Positions 51,880 through 61,527 of a DNA stretch of 64,000 nucleotides are shown here, in pieces. Source of the stretch: Anaerococcus sp. Marseille-Q7828. Lineage in GTDB: Bacteria; Bacillota; Clostridia; Tissierellales; Peptoniphilaceae. The notes beneath the pieces are model-generated. The model did not search any database. It saw only the letters and a program-made list of their open reading frames with translations, and had not been told where the DNA came from. Where the stretch lies: contig NZ_OX458331.1 in the NCBI RefSeq assembly GCF_949769285.1, positions 124,001 through 188,000 of the forward strand, read 5' to 3'. The translations under genes were made by a program, and so were the position numbers. The first letter of the stretch is position 1, and every line of letters starts with the position of its first letter.

Positions 51880-53043
51880 ATTTTCTTCACCTTCACTTTG
51901 TTCTTCATCTATATTTTCATCTGTCGTATCGGTTTGACTGCCATCATCTACATTTTCTTCGTCTGTGGCTTCTTCATCGTCTTCGACATTTATATAATCG
52001 TATTTAGATTCTTCTTTTTCCTCTTTGTTTGACTTGTTGGTTATATATTCTTCTTCATCAAGTATTGCACCCTCGCCTTTGTTAAAGATTATATCGCCTA
52101 CTCTAGTCTTTAGGGTGATCTCTTTTTTGGCCTTATTATCTCTTGCAAAACCATTCTTGATATTTCTATAAGAAACATTGCCCAAGATAAAGTTGCCAAC
52201 TTCAAGATTTGCTTTGATATTATAATTATCAATGGTGTCAGTTGATTTGATTATAATATCCCCACTTTGGGTTGAAAAATCAGATCTAGCACCTATCTTG
52301 CCCTCTTCTATGCTTATATCTCCAGCATTTGTTGCAAGTTTGGTATTCATCAGCTCTGTATTAGTAAGAATGATATCACCAGCTTCATTTGTTACAAAGC
52401 CTCCAAAGAAAGAATTGTCAAAAGTTATATGACCGCTTTTTACATTCAAATCCAAATCTTTGACCTCTAGGTCGGTGATTTTCACATCACCAGCCCCAAT
52501 TTTAGCCTTAATTTCTTCTATTGGCTTGTCATTTGGCAAGAAAATCCTAACAATTTGGATTTTGTTTTTCATATTCAATTCCTTGCCTTGGATGTTGCTC
52601 TTAAGGTTTAAGACTCCATTTTCATAGGATACATCAACAGTATAGATATCTTCTTCACCCTTATAAAGGTGGGTGTATTCTATGTATGGATTTGTTGTGG
52701 ACTTTTGAATTCTAACATCAGCAGTCTTAAGATCTATGTTGATTTTGTTGACTTGGTTTAAGTCGACTCTCATGATATTTGACCCTGTATAAGAATTCTC
52801 GTCAATAACTTCACTTGTCTGAAAATCCTTATTTTTGGCTGCTTGGTGATTATTAAAGTAGTAGAGAGCTAGTAAGGCTACTATAGCGACTAGGCCGACA
52901 ATTAAAATATCTCTCTTTGTCTTCCTAGTCATATGTTTTTTTCGTGCCTTTCTTGGCTTTTTCGTCTTAACTTCAACTTCTTCAACTTCTTCTTCAAGTT
53001 CGTCTTCTTGATATTTATTTTCTTCGTTTATATTATCTGTCAT
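51871..53043 (-). CDS. DUF4097-family beta-helix protein, membrane-anchored
   Basis: 390 residues. A charged N-terminus (Glu-rich, then KTKKPRKARKKHMTRKTKR) leads to one membrane helix (ILIVGLVAIVALLALYYF). A repetitive beta-solenoid domain follows, whose turns read like GDVKITDLEVKDLDLNVKSG, NEAGDIILTNTELM and NAGDISIEEGKIG, a hallmark of DUF4097 (YvlB-like) proteins. The C-terminal 70 residues are acidic and low-complexity. Such proteins often accompany envelope-stress regulators; here its neighbours are a small membrane protein and truA. It overlaps the upstream gene by 11 bases. Confidence 0.8.
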   Translation of the reverse strand: MTDNINEENKYQEDELEEEVEEVEVKTKKPRKARKKHMTRKTKRDILIVGLVAIVALLALYYFNNHQAAKNKDFQTSEVIDENSYTGSNIMRVDLNQVNKINIDLKTADVRIQKSTTNPYIEYTHLYKGEEDIYTVDVSYENGVLNLKSNIQGKELNMKNKIQIVRIFLPNDKPIEEIKAKIGAGDVKITDLEVKDLDLNVKSGHITFDNSFFGGFVTNEAGDIILTNTELMNTKLATNAGDISIEEGKIGARSDFSTQSGDIIIKSTDTIDNYNIKANLEVGNFILGNVSYRNIKNGFARDNKAKKEITLKTRVGDIIFNKGEGAILDEEEYITNKSNKEEKEESKYDYINVEDDEEATDEENVDDGSQTDTTDENIDEEQSEGEENNN

Positions 53044-53455
53044 TGTTTCCCTCGTTAGGATTCTTCTTCATATTTTCAAGGATAAATAGGAAAGTTGTCA
53101 AAATTAGTATCCAGCCTATGTATCTTATGTCTATTTTATCATTTATTATAAAGGGCTTAAATATATATTTTTCAATCTTTGTTAGAGACTCTTGTCCCTT
53201 AAAATATTCTAGAAGAGAAAAGATACTAGCTATATTATAAAATGAAATTACTAGGTAATAAATAGCCTTTGATATTTTCAAATTATTTTCCCTTATATAT
53301 GCCCCAACAATCAATAAAATAAGACTTGCAAGAATCGCAAAAATTATAAGCCTATCTTTAGTAATGAAAGAAAATCCAACTATAACAAATAGAATTAAAG
53401 ATAAGGCCTTAAGTTCCCTTTTGCTATTTATTTTTTCCTTATTTGTATCAGTCAT
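53033..53455 (-). CDS. Small membrane protein, unknown
   Basis: 140 residues with four hydrophobic segments (ALSLILFVIVGFSFI, IIFAILASLILLIVGAYI, AIYYLVISFYNIASIFSLL, YIGWILILTTFLFIL). No family recognised. ATG 53455 overlaps the truA stop by 8 bases, and its end overlaps the DUF4097 gene, so the three are coupled. It may work with the DUF4097 protein at the envelope; this rests on adjacency only. Confidence 0.65.
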   Translation of the reverse strand: MTDTNKEKINSKRELKALSLILFVIVGFSFITKDRLIIFAILASLILLIVGAYIRENNLKISKAIYYLVISFYNIASIFSLLEYFKGQESLTKIEKYIFKPFIINDKIDIRYIGWILILTTFLFILENMKKNPNEGNNDR

Positions 53456-54185
53456 AATTTATGCTCCATAAATATAAGCCCTGGGGATTTAATGTTGGGT
53501 TTGCTTTCTTGCCATTTTCAAAATAAGCTTTTAAATCGTCAATTGAAAGCTTATTTCGGCCAAGCTCTACAAGGCTTCCACACATGATTCTCACTTGGTT
53601 GTGCAAAAAGCTATTGGCTGTAAAATAAATTTCAATCTTATTTTTATCTTCTCTTAGATAGCAATCGTCAATTGTCCTAATAGTGTTTATTTCTAGATTT
53701 TTATCAGCCCTCATAAAGGCTTTAAAATCGTGCTCACCCTTTAAGGCAAGAAGTCCTTCTTCCATCTTTGATATATCCAGAGGATAGGTTATATGCTCCA
53801 TATACTTTCTGTAAACAGGATGCATGACTTTTCCTGTGTAGATTACATATTTATAAGTCTTATTTATAGCCGAAAACCTAGCATGAAAGCCTAGATCAAC
53901 TTCCTCTGCCTCTAAGGCCAAGATATCATCTGGAAAATAGGGGTCAAGGTGAAAGTTGAATGCATTAGGATTTATAGGACTTGCTGTAAGAAAATTTACA
54001 TATTGACTCTTGGCATGAACTCCTGCATCAGTTCTTCCTGCAGCAATTATCCTATTATTTTCACCAGTGACCTTGTGGATGGCCTTCTTTACTTCATCTT
54101 CCACATTCCTATGGTCATTTTGCGATTGAAATCCGTGAAAACCACTTCCATCATAGGCAATTTTGAGTCTAATATTCTTTATCAT
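53448..54185 (-). CDS. truA: tRNA pseudouridine synthase A
   Basis: Forms pseudouridine at positions 38-40 of tRNA anticodon stems. 245 residues from ATG 54185, which overlaps the EcfT stop (ATGA). Motifs: IAYDGSGFHGFQSQ near the N-terminus, AAGRTDAGVHAKSQ (catalytic Asp), and FTANSFLHNQVRIMCGSLVELG. It follows ecfT as in many Firmicutes (ecfA1-ecfA2-ecfT-truA). Full length. Confidence 0.97.
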   Translation of the reverse strand: MIKNIRLKIAYDGSGFHGFQSQNDHRNVEDEVKKAIHKVTGENNRIIAAGRTDAGVHAKSQYVNFLTASPINPNAFNFHLDPYFPDDILALEAEEVDLGFHARFSAINKTYKYVIYTGKVMHPVYRKYMEHITYPLDISKMEEGLLALKGEHDFKAFMRADKNLEINTIRTIDDCYLREDKNKIEIYFTANSFLHNQVRIMCGSLVELGRNKLSIDDLKAYFENGKKANPTLNPQGLYLWSINYD

Positions 54186-54976
54186 ATGAAGCGTTTGACG
54201 ATGATTATAATACAAAATCCTATAAATAGGAAAAGTGTCGTATAGTCTGTCCTATCCATATATATTTCGTTTAATTTTGTACGCTCTTCGCCAATCCTAT
54301 ACATACGAGCTTCCATAGCTGTGGCAAGTTCATCAGACCTTTTAAATGAGTTTATAAATAGTGGCACAAGTAGTGGAATCATAGCAACAGCCCTATTTAC
54401 AATGTTGCCTGACTCAAAATCTGCTCCTCTAGCCATCTGAGCCAAGCGAATTTTTTGGGCCTCATCAAATAAAGTTGGAATGAATCTTAGAGAAATACTA
54501 ATCATCATTGCAAGTTCTCCTGCTGGAAAGCCAAAGCGTTTTAATGGTGAGAATAGTTTTTCTAAACCATAGGTTAATTCCATTGGGCTTGTGGTATATG
54601 TTAGCACAGATGTTGATAAGATTATCAATATTAGTCTAAGTAGTGTAAAGGCAGTTCTGTATATGCCCTCATAAGTGATATTCAAAGGTCCAATATTTGC
54701 AATAACCCTACCTGGTGTTGTAAATAAATTAATGATTCCAGTAATAATCATGATAAATAACAAGGGTTTTAGGGACCTAATTACACTTTTGATTGGAATT
54801 TTTGCAACTCTTAGCATAGCAATTAGCAAGGCTACAAAGGGTATGAATGTTATAAAATCATCTACAAAAAATATGGTGATTATAAATAGAAAAACTCCTA
54901 TTATTTTCACCCTTGGATCTAGCCTATGAATGAAGGTATCAAAGGGCAAATATTGACCTATACTTATTTTATTCAT
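54182..54976 (-). CDS. ecfT: ECF transporter transmembrane protein EcfT
   Basis: 264 residues, about five to six membrane segments, with FIHRLDPRVKIIGVF at the N-terminus and the coupling-helix motifs ARGADFES and AMEARMYR, typical of EcfT. It joins the two ATPases into the shared energising module that serves several vitamin-binding S components encoded elsewhere. ATG 54976 overlaps the EcfA2 stop by 8 bases. Confidence 0.96.
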   Translation of the reverse strand: MNKISIGQYLPFDTFIHRLDPRVKIIGVFLFIITIFFVDDFITFIPFVALLIAMLRVAKIPIKSVIRSLKPLLFIMIITGIINLFTTPGRVIANIGPLNITYEGIYRTAFTLLRLILIILSTSVLTYTTSPMELTYGLEKLFSPLKRFGFPAGELAMMISISLRFIPTLFDEAQKIRLAQMARGADFESGNIVNRAVAMIPLLVPLFINSFKRSDELATAMEARMYRIGEERTKLNEIYMDRTDYTTLFLFIGFCIIIIVKRFI

Positions 54977-55826
54977 GGCTTACTCCTAAGTGTCTAGAAA
55001 GCTCCGCAACTGCTGCATCTATAGTGTAGATATCATCTCTGACATCTTCACCCTTTGCCTTGTAGGCTCTCATAAATTTCGCAATTTGTGGTATGTCTAA
55101 ACCTATGCTCTCAAGATCAGCCTTGGTAAAGGTATCATAGGTTGAGGCATCGCTAAACATCTCTCCCTTATTCAAAACAACAACCCTGTCCACATATTCT
55201 GCCACATCTTCCATAGAATGGCTAACCAAAACAATGGTAAGTTCTGGGTCATTATTGTAAATATTTATTATTTCGCTAAAAATTTCTTCGCGTCCCTTTG
55301 GGTCAAGGCCAGCAGTAAGTTCATCTAGGACTAGAACTTTTGGGTTCATAGAGATTATCCCTGCTACAGCAACCCTTCTTTGTTGGCCACCTGATATTTC
55401 AAAAGGTGAGACATCCTTGTAAGTTTCATAGTCAAGTCCTACCTTTTCCATAGCAACTTTCACTCGCCTATCAATCTCATCTTCAGATAATTTCATATTT
55501 TTAGGGCCAAAAGCTATGTCCTTTGCTATTGATTCTTCAAATAGCTGGTGTTCTGGATATTGGAAAACAAGACCCACCTTAAAACGTACATCTCGCCTCT
55601 TATCCTTATCCTTGGTGTTTATACCATCTACAATAACATCACCATGGCTTGGTAATAAAAGGCCATTTAAAAGCTGAACCAAGGTTGATTTCCCTGATCC
55701 AGTTTGTCCGATTAGGCCAATTATTTCGTGGCTTTTAATCTCTAAATTGATATCTTTAAGAGCATATACTTCTCCAACTACTCCCTCATTGTAAATGTAA
55801 TCCACATTCTTTAGTTCAATATTCAT
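54969..55826 (-). CDS. ecfA2: ECF transporter ATP-binding protein EcfA2
   Basis: 285 residues. Walker A GQTGSGKST near residue 40, Q-loop VFQYPEHQLFEES, signature ISGGQQRRVAVAGI, Walker B KVLVLDELTAGLD (DEL variant seen in EcfA2), H-loop VLVSHSMEDVAEY. The start overlaps the EcfA1 stop by 4 bases. Forms a heterodimer with EcfA1. Confidence 0.95.
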   Translation of the reverse strand: MNIELKNVDYIYNEGVVGEVYALKDINLEIKSHEIIGLIGQTGSGKSTLVQLLNGLLLPSHGDVIVDGINTKDKDKRRDVRFKVGLVFQYPEHQLFEESIAKDIAFGPKNMKLSEDEIDRRVKVAMEKVGLDYETYKDVSPFEISGGQQRRVAVAGIISMNPKVLVLDELTAGLDPKGREEIFSEIINIYNNDPELTIVLVSHSMEDVAEYVDRVVVLNKGEMFSDASTYDTFTKADLESIGLDIPQIAKFMRAYKAKGEDVRDDIYTIDAAVAELSRHLGVSHE

Positions 55827-56644
55827 ATGCTCTCCAAAAATTCTTCAATACTAAGAGGTAGATTATCAAAATCTACCCCTTTCTCCTGTAGTTTGTAGGC
55901 AACTTCTGTCACTTGTGGAACAGCGAGTCCTAGTTTTTTCATAGTCTCAACTTGGGAAAATACTTCTAATGCCGAACCCTCAAGAGCTTTCCTTCCCTTA
56001 TCTAGGACAATTATCTTATCAGCCTTGATAGCTTCTTCCATATAGTGGGTGATGTATATGATTGTTTTGCCATAGTTCTTGTTAAGTTCAAGAACTAAGT
56101 TTATTACATCTTTCCTACCCTTAGGATCTAGCATAGCTGTAGGTTCGTCAAAGATTATATAATCGCTCATCATGGCTATAACCCCAGCTATAGAAACTCT
56201 TTGCTTTTGACCACCAGATAGAGTTGAAGGATTTCTCTTCTTATAGTCATCCATCCTAACTAGAGATATAGCCGAATCCACTCTTTCCCTAAGCTCTGGG
56301 TTTGGTATTTGTAAGTTTTCTACACCAAAGGCTACTTCTTCTTCAACCGTAGTAGCTACCATTTGGTTGTCGGGATTTTGGAAAACCATAGAACATTTTT
56401 TTCTCACATCCCATATTTTATTTTCATCTTTTGCATTTAAATCATCTATCCATATGTCTCCACTACTTGGAAGTATCTGGGCATTAATTAGTTTGCCAAG
56501 GGTTGATTTACCCGAGCCATTGTGACCTAGGATTGCAACAAAGTCACCCTTGTTGATGTCAATATTTAGTCCATCAATGGCCCTGTGGCCCTCATTTTCA
56601 TCATTTGATGGATAGATGTAGGTTAAATTTTCAATTTTTATCAT
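55823..56644 (-). CDS. ecfA1: ECF transporter ATP-binding protein EcfA1
   Basis: 273 residues. Walker A GHNGSGKST near residue 41, Q-loop VFQNPDNQMVATTVEEEVAF (characteristic of EcfA1), signature LSGGQKQRVSIAGV, Walker B YIIFDEPTAMLD. It lies 8 bases after the L,D-transpeptidase gene and begins the ECF block. Partner of EcfA2 and EcfT. Confidence 0.95.
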   Translation of the reverse strand: MIKIENLTYIYPSNDENEGHRAIDGLNIDINKGDFVAILGHNGSGKSTLGKLINAQILPSSGDIWIDDLNAKDENKIWDVRKKCSMVFQNPDNQMVATTVEEEVAFGVENLQIPNPELRERVDSAISLVRMDDYKKRNPSTLSGGQKQRVSIAGVIAMMSDYIIFDEPTAMLDPKGRKDVINLVLELNKNYGKTIIYITHYMEEAIKADKIIVLDKGRKALEGSALEVFSQVETMKKLGLAVPQVTEVAYKLQEKGVDFDNLPLSIEEFLESI

Positions 56645-56652
56645 TATATTTC

Positions 56653-58068
56653 CTAATAAGTCATAGCTGGTGAATAGTTGGTACTTGATTCATAAACTAC
56701 AACTGGTGTTAGTGGGTCGACATTATCAAATAGTGTCTGAGCTACAGATGGTGGTAGGTTATAGCAACCGTGAGATCCATTTGATAGGTAGATTTGTCCA
56801 CCAAATGCTCCTCTCCAAGGCGCATCGTGGAATCCTTCCCCATCCCAACCTGTTGGCATCCAATATTTAACTTTGGTATTGTACTCAGTTACCCTATCGA
56901 AATTTTGTCCCTTAAGGTTGGTGTCTCTCACCTTTGCTTGGATGGCACCTACTCCGACGTTGCTTGCCCAACCATCGTGAGGAATTCCTGTAACAATATC
57001 AGATTCTACGATTAGCTCACCATTTTTGTAAAACCACATTCTTTGGCGGGATAGGTCGACCTCAACATAAGTATCTCCTATGTCCTCTCCAGTATCTGTA
57101 CGAGTGTAGGCTTGATTGCTATATACTGGCTCAATATCGCCACTTTGTCTTTGGTTTACAAGCTCATATATCTTATCAATAGTAGCATCTACATCAAGTT
57201 TAAAACCATACACTCCAGGGCCAACAACTATTGGTCCTATGCCAGTTGCGTTGAAGTTACGACTTTTACCATAGGTATTAGTTGCCTCTGCCATATCACT
57301 TACATAGGCTAAGACCTTGTCGTAATTTAGTTCATAACCCTTATCTGTGAAGTCCATCAAATCTATAAGGCTAGCACCCTCAAGTTTGTAGTCAAAACCA
57401 TTAAAATTAAATTTGATAGACATATCATTTATTTTTTTAGAATCTGCAACTATATCTTGCAATTCTTTTGAATCCGACCTTACTTTTGGTCCTATATAAA
57501 AACTATCATCCAAGGCTATCTTGTTATTTTTGGTATTTATACTATCAATAATTTCTTTTTTTAGCTTAGCCTTGTCAACTTTGTTACCTTCGACTTCTTT
57601 TTTAACAACAAATTCATTATTTTCTATAGCAATCTTTGCATCTTCTGGCTCTGTGATGCCATTCATAAGCTTTGAATCATCTATGATTTTGTCAAGCTTG
57701 TCCTCGTCATAAAAGACCCTGTATTCAAAATCATAGTATTCTTTCCTGCCTGTTATTAGTGATACTGGCCATACAAAGGGATTTTGATCAATTTTTGCTT
57801 GGCTAGGTAGTTCTACCTGATAATCTATATCTTCTGGTTTGATAGTAAGATTTCTATCATCTCTACCTGTGATTTCAAGATTGAAGTTCTTAGGACTAGT
57901 AGCCAATGCCTCCTTTTTTGAGGCATAAGAAATATCCCTACCATTTAAGTATGTTCCTGGCAGAGCTATAAATGAAAATATAACTGTTACAATCAAATAT
58001 ATAGCTAATATAAATAAAAGTATTGATAGGCCTATTTTTTTGCCATCATTTTTCTTATTCTCAGTCAA
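56653..58068 (-). CDS. L,D-transpeptidase with peptidoglycan-binding domain
   Basis: 471 residues. One N-terminal membrane helix (IGLSILLFILAIYLIVTVIFSF) anchors an extracellular protein. Residues about 50-300 resemble the PG_binding_4 type repeat domain. The C-terminal YkuD domain carries YVEVDLSRQRMWFYKNGELI and the catalytic HGCYN block with Cys435 (NGSHGCYNLPP). It forms 3-3 cross-links in peptidoglycan or attaches proteins. GGAGG precedes ATG 58068. First gene of the ECF block or last of the methyltransferase unit; spacing is 12 bases to the latter. Confidence 0.95.
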   Translation of the reverse strand: MTENKKNDGKKIGLSILLFILAIYLIVTVIFSFIALPGTYLNGRDISYASKKEALATSPKNFNLEITGRDDRNLTIKPEDIDYQVELPSQAKIDQNPFVWPVSLITGRKEYYDFEYRVFYDEDKLDKIIDDSKLMNGITEPEDAKIAIENNEFVVKKEVEGNKVDKAKLKKEIIDSINTKNNKIALDDSFYIGPKVRSDSKELQDIVADSKKINDMSIKFNFNGFDYKLEGASLIDLMDFTDKGYELNYDKVLAYVSDMAEATNTYGKSRNFNATGIGPIVVGPGVYGFKLDVDATIDKIYELVNQRQSGDIEPVYSNQAYTRTDTGEDIGDTYVEVDLSRQRMWFYKNGELIVESDIVTGIPHDGWASNVGVGAIQAKVRDTNLKGQNFDRVTEYNTKVKYWMPTGWDGEGFHDAPWRGAFGGQIYLSNGSHGCYNLPPSVAQTLFDNVDPLTPVVVYESSTNYSPAMTY

Positions 58069-58080
58069 GATTTCCTCCGC

Positions 58081-59208
58081 TTATTTATTTGTTGGTTTCT
58101 TGCCAAAATATTGATAGAAATCAACTTTTTGACCACCATTATATAATTTTCTCTTCTTTGAAAGTTTCTTCTTAAAGCTCTTATCGAAGTTTTCGTCACT
58201 TGCTATAAAATACAAGGACCAAGTATCTAAATTCTTAAACTTATCATTGATCTTCTTATAAAGATCGGCTGTATCAAAATCAGAAAGCCTCTTGCCATAA
58301 GGAGGGTTTGATATCAATATCCCATAATCATCCCTTAGGGCAACAGATTTTATATCTCTTGTAATAAAGGAAATATCTTCGCCCACGCCAGCATTTATGG
58401 CATTATTTTTAGCAAGGCTAATGGCCCTGCCAGATATATCCGATCCAAGGATGTTGAGTTTTACATCGTAATCAATGGCATCTAGAGCTTCTTTTTTGGC
58501 CTTTTTGTAGCAGTCTTTATCTATAAAAATAAAGTTTTCAAAGTCAAAGGACCTATCGATACCTGGAGCAATGTTACGAGCCCTTCTTGCAGCTTCGATT
58601 AATATTGTTCCTGACCCACAAAATCCATCAAATAAAAATCTTTCTGGATTGTAGAAGGATAGGTCTACAAGTCCTGCCGCTAAGTTTTCCCTAAGCGGAG
58701 CCTTTACAGAGTCCTCCCTGTAACCACGTTTGTGGAGTCCATCGCCAGATGTATCAATCAAAACACTTGCCATATCTTTATTTATAGAAACTTCTATTTG
58801 AACTCTATGAGAAGATTTGCTAAAGTGACTAATCTTATACTTAGTCTTCATTGATTCAACAATAGCTTTCTCGCTTATAGATTGGATAGTTCTTATAGAG
58901 AATAACTTTGACTTATAAGTTCTAGCATTCACATTAAAATTAGAATCTTTTGCTAGAAAATCCGGCCAATTTATCTCTTTTATCCCTTCAAAAAGCTGAT
59001 CAAATTCTTTTGCCTCAAAAGTCTTAAGGATAAGATAGACCCTGTCAGCTTCTCTAAGATTAATATTAAGTTTTCCTAGATCATCCAGATTTGCATCAAG
59101 GATGATTTGCCCATCACTAAGCTTAAATTTTTCATAGCCCATATCCTTTAGTTGCCATTTAACCAAAGATTCTAGGCCAAAGCTAGTTGTAATCATAAAT
59201 TTAGTCAT
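58081..59208 (-). CDS. THUMP-domain RNA methyltransferase (RlmL/YpsC-like)
   Basis: 375 residues. N-terminal THUMP domain (ITTSFGLESLVKWQLKDMGYE, NFNVNARTYKSKLFSIRTIQS), then a Rossmann methyltransferase with GDGLHKRGYRE, PLRENLAAGL, FLFDGFCGSGTILIEAARRARNIAPG (SAM site) and ILISNPPYGKRL (NPPY catalytic). It methylates guanine N2 in 23S rRNA or tRNA. The start is unusual: TATAAT at 59215-59220 lies only six bases before ATG 59208, and there is no Shine-Dalgarno sequence, consistent with a leaderless mRNA. An ATG at 59196 also lacks a ribosome site. Confidence 0.94.
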   Translation of the reverse strand: MTKFMITTSFGLESLVKWQLKDMGYEKFKLSDGQIILDANLDDLGKLNINLREADRVYLILKTFEAKEFDQLFEGIKEINWPDFLAKDSNFNVNARTYKSKLFSIRTIQSISEKAIVESMKTKYKISHFSKSSHRVQIEVSINKDMASVLIDTSGDGLHKRGYREDSVKAPLRENLAAGLVDLSFYNPERFLFDGFCGSGTILIEAARRARNIAPGIDRSFDFENFIFIDKDCYKKAKKEALDAIDYDVKLNILGSDISGRAISLAKNNAINAGVGEDISFITRDIKSVALRDDYGILISNPPYGKRLSDFDTADLYKKINDKFKNLDTWSLYFIASDENFDKSFKKKLSKKRKLYNGGQKVDFYQYFGKKPTNK

Positions 59209-59214
59209 AGTATT

Positions 59215-59223
59215 ATTATAACA
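59215..59223 (-). promoter_or_regulatory. Extended -10 promoter producing a leaderless methyltransferase mRNA
   Basis: Minus strand TGTTATAAT (TATAAT at 59215-59220); six bases then ATG. The predicted start of transcription coincides with the start codon. Confidence 0.6.
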
Positions 59224-59274
59224 GCTATTTCAAATATTTCACCCAAAATACAGCCTTCTTTTATTTAATTTCAC

Positions 59275-59299
59275 TAAAAAAGCCACATTTTTTGTGGCT
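59275..59299 (-). terminator. Terminator after the alpha/beta hydrolase gene
   Basis: AGCCACA (59281-59287) and TGTGGCT (59293-59299), 5-base loop, TTTTT tail on the minus strand; directly downstream of the hydrolase stop. Confidence 0.9.
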
Positions 59300-59303
59300 A
59301 GTT

Positions 59304-60116
59304 TTACTTATTCTCTTCAAAGAACTCATACATTTTGTCAAATATTATTTGCCTGTGATCGTAGTTGGTAAATGAGTGGTCTGCCCCATCAATTTCTTCG
59401 TATCGGCAGTGTGGAAAAGCTTTATTTAGCTTCTCATTTGAATCTCTAAATACAAGCTCGTCTTGGTTACCTCTAAGGATTAGGACATTTCCCTTATATT
59501 TTTCTGCTGCACCGTAGATATCATATCTTAAGAAGTCCAACCAAAATCTCCTGTGAAGCTTCTCCCCACCTATATCCATATCTTCTAGGTCTTTGATTTT
59601 TTTGATCTTCTCTATTTCACTTAAGTTACTATATTCATCTTCTACTCTGATTTGGACTGCAACCTTTAGATAGTCAATGTTATTCATATCGCTAGCTGGT
59701 GCAAGTAGGGCTATGGCCCTTGGGTTAATTTTCTCTCCTATGAGAGTTGATATAACTCCTCCAAGTGAGTGGCCGATTAGATAAATCCTATCCTTATCTA
59801 CATATGACCTAGTCTTTGTGAAATCATAAATCATATTGGCTTCGTAAAGCTCTCTTGTGACTGTCATATCATAAAAATCACCGTCTGACTCATTAGTCCC
59901 AGAAAAATCAAATCTTACTACTAAATATCCTCTTTGGGTGAGATGTTTGGCGTTTTGAATCCTCATCCAAGTCCTGCCATCCCTATTCCCACCAAAGCCG
60001 TGGTACATTATTACTGTTGGATATTTCTTATTTTTATCAAAGTCATCAGGAGTATTCACTACCCCTCTTAGGACTACGCCATCTTTTTTTGAAATTTGCT
60101 CGTAAAAATATTTCAC
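59304..60116 (-). CDS. Alpha/beta hydrolase
   Basis: 270 residues, cytosolic. Motifs: YHGFGGNRDGRTW (oxyanion region), VVRFDFSGTNESDGDF, the nucleophile elbow IGHSLGGVIS (Ser), a later Asp region LRGNQDELVFRDS, and the catalytic His in DGADHSFTN. It resembles Firmicute esterases/lipases (acetyl-esterase type). The start codon follows the FAD dehydrogenase stop without a gap, so the two are co-translated. Substrate unknown. Confidence 0.9.
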   Translation of the reverse strand: MKYFYEQISKKDGVVLRGVVNTPDDFDKNKKYPTVIMYHGFGGNRDGRTWMRIQNAKHLTQRGYLVVRFDFSGTNESDGDFYDMTVTRELYEANMIYDFTKTRSYVDKDRIYLIGHSLGGVISTLIGEKINPRAIALLAPASDMNNIDYLKVAVQIRVEDEYSNLSEIEKIKKIKDLEDMDIGGEKLHRRFWLDFLRYDIYGAAEKYKGNVLILRGNQDELVFRDSNEKLNKAFPHCRYEEIDGADHSFTNYDHRQIIFDKMYEFFEENK

Positions 60117-61496
60117 TTAATTTTCTCCATTTAGGATCCTTGCCATCTCTACTCCAGATGCAGATGCTTGGGATAGAGAATGGGTTACGCCTGAGCCATC
60201 TCCTAAGCAGTATAGGCCTTTTTGTGATGTTTCAAATTTATGGTCAACGTCTACTACGGAATTGTAGAATTTGACTTCTATACCATATAATAGTGTGTCG
60301 TCATTTGCCATGCCTGGGGCGATTTTATCTAATTGGTAAATCATTTCAATGATGTCATCAAGCTGTCTTTTTGGCATAACTAGAGAAAGATCTCCAGCTG
60401 TAGCATTTAAGGTTGGATTGGTAAATGATTTTGCCATACGTCTTTCTGATGACCTACGTCCCTTGACAAGATCGCCAAATCTTTGCATAAGCACTCCCCC
60501 ACCTAGCATATTTGAAACTTTTGCTATAGATTCGCCGTACTCGTTTGAATCCTCAAATGGTTCTGTAAATCTATTTGTTACTAGAAGAGCAAAGTTTGTA
60601 TTTTCTGTTCTTAGGTCAGGATCTGTGTAAGAGTGGCCGTTTACTGTAAGAATACCATTGGTGTTTTCAGTAACAACTTGACCATATGGGTTCATACAAA
60701 AGGTCCTTACCACGTCGTTATATTGTTTGGTTTGGTACATTATCTTTGCTTCGTAAACATCATCAGTTATATGCTTGAATACTTCAGCAGGAACTTCTAC
60801 GCGAACTCCAATATCAACCCTGTTTTTCCTGGTTGTTATATTGAATTTGTCGCAGATTTGAGATACCCATTTTGATCCAGATCTCCCAGATGCAAGAACA
60901 AGGTCTTTGCAAGTGTAGGTCTTACCATCATCTGTTTTTACAGTATATTCTCCATCTTTATAGCCGACATCTGTGACCATTGACATAAATTTAAAATCTA
61001 TGTCATCTTTTACATAGTCATAGATTTTTTGTAAGATTACCTTGTTTCTTTCTGTACCAAAGTGGCGAACCTTAGCATCAAGTAAGTGGAGGTCATACCT
61101 TAGACACTTAGTTTTAAGGTCGTTTTTATCTGTAGAATATAACTCAAGGTCGTTTCCACCATCAAATTCCATGAGAACTGAATCCACGTATTCCATAAGT
61201 TCCATAGCCTTTTTTTCGCCTATGTACTGGTGCAAATCTCCACCAAAGTTGGTTGTTATATTGTATTTACCATCAGATAGAGTACCTGCTCCACCAAATC
61301 CATACATGATATTACATGGCTTACAGCCTATACAATGGTCAACTTTGCCCTCTGTTATAGGACAAGTCCTCCCATGAACCTTCCTACCTCCATCAATTAC
61401 TAGAACTTTTTTATCAGTATTTAGCTTTTTGAATTCATAGGCCATAAAAGCGCCTGCAGCACCAGCTCCAACAACTATCACATCATAATCAGTCAT
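60117..61496 (-). CDS. FAD-dependent dehydrogenase (COG2509 type)
   Basis: 459 residues from ATG 61496 (GAGGAA upstream; ATG 61508 has none). The dinucleotide site VIVVGAGAAGAFMAYEF is followed by GRTCPITEGKVDHCIGCKPCNIMYGFGGAGTLSDGKYN, with a CxxC-containing cluster typical of this family. It ends in GLYCLGDGSGVTHSLSQASASGVEMARI. The family reduces or dehydrogenates unknown substrates using NAD(P)/FAD. A promoter is visible at 61528-61555. The first gene of a two-gene unit with the hydrolase. Confidence 0.9.
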   Translation of the reverse strand: MTDYDVIVVGAGAAGAFMAYEFKKLNTDKKVLVIDGGRKVHGRTCPITEGKVDHCIGCKPCNIMYGFGGAGTLSDGKYNITTNFGGDLHQYIGEKKAMELMEYVDSVLMEFDGGNDLELYSTDKNDLKTKCLRYDLHLLDAKVRHFGTERNKVILQKIYDYVKDDIDFKFMSMVTDVGYKDGEYTVKTDDGKTYTCKDLVLASGRSGSKWVSQICDKFNITTRKNRVDIGVRVEVPAEVFKHITDDVYEAKIMYQTKQYNDVVRTFCMNPYGQVVTENTNGILTVNGHSYTDPDLRTENTNFALLVTNRFTEPFEDSNEYGESIAKVSNMLGGGVLMQRFGDLVKGRRSSERRMAKSFTNPTLNATAGDLSLVMPKRQLDDIIEMIYQLDKIAPGMANDDTLLYGIEVKFYNSVVDVDHKFETSQKGLYCLGDGSGVTHSLSQASASGVEMARILNGEN

Positions 61497-61527
61497 ATTT
61501 TTCCTCATTTCTATTTTAACCTAAAAT

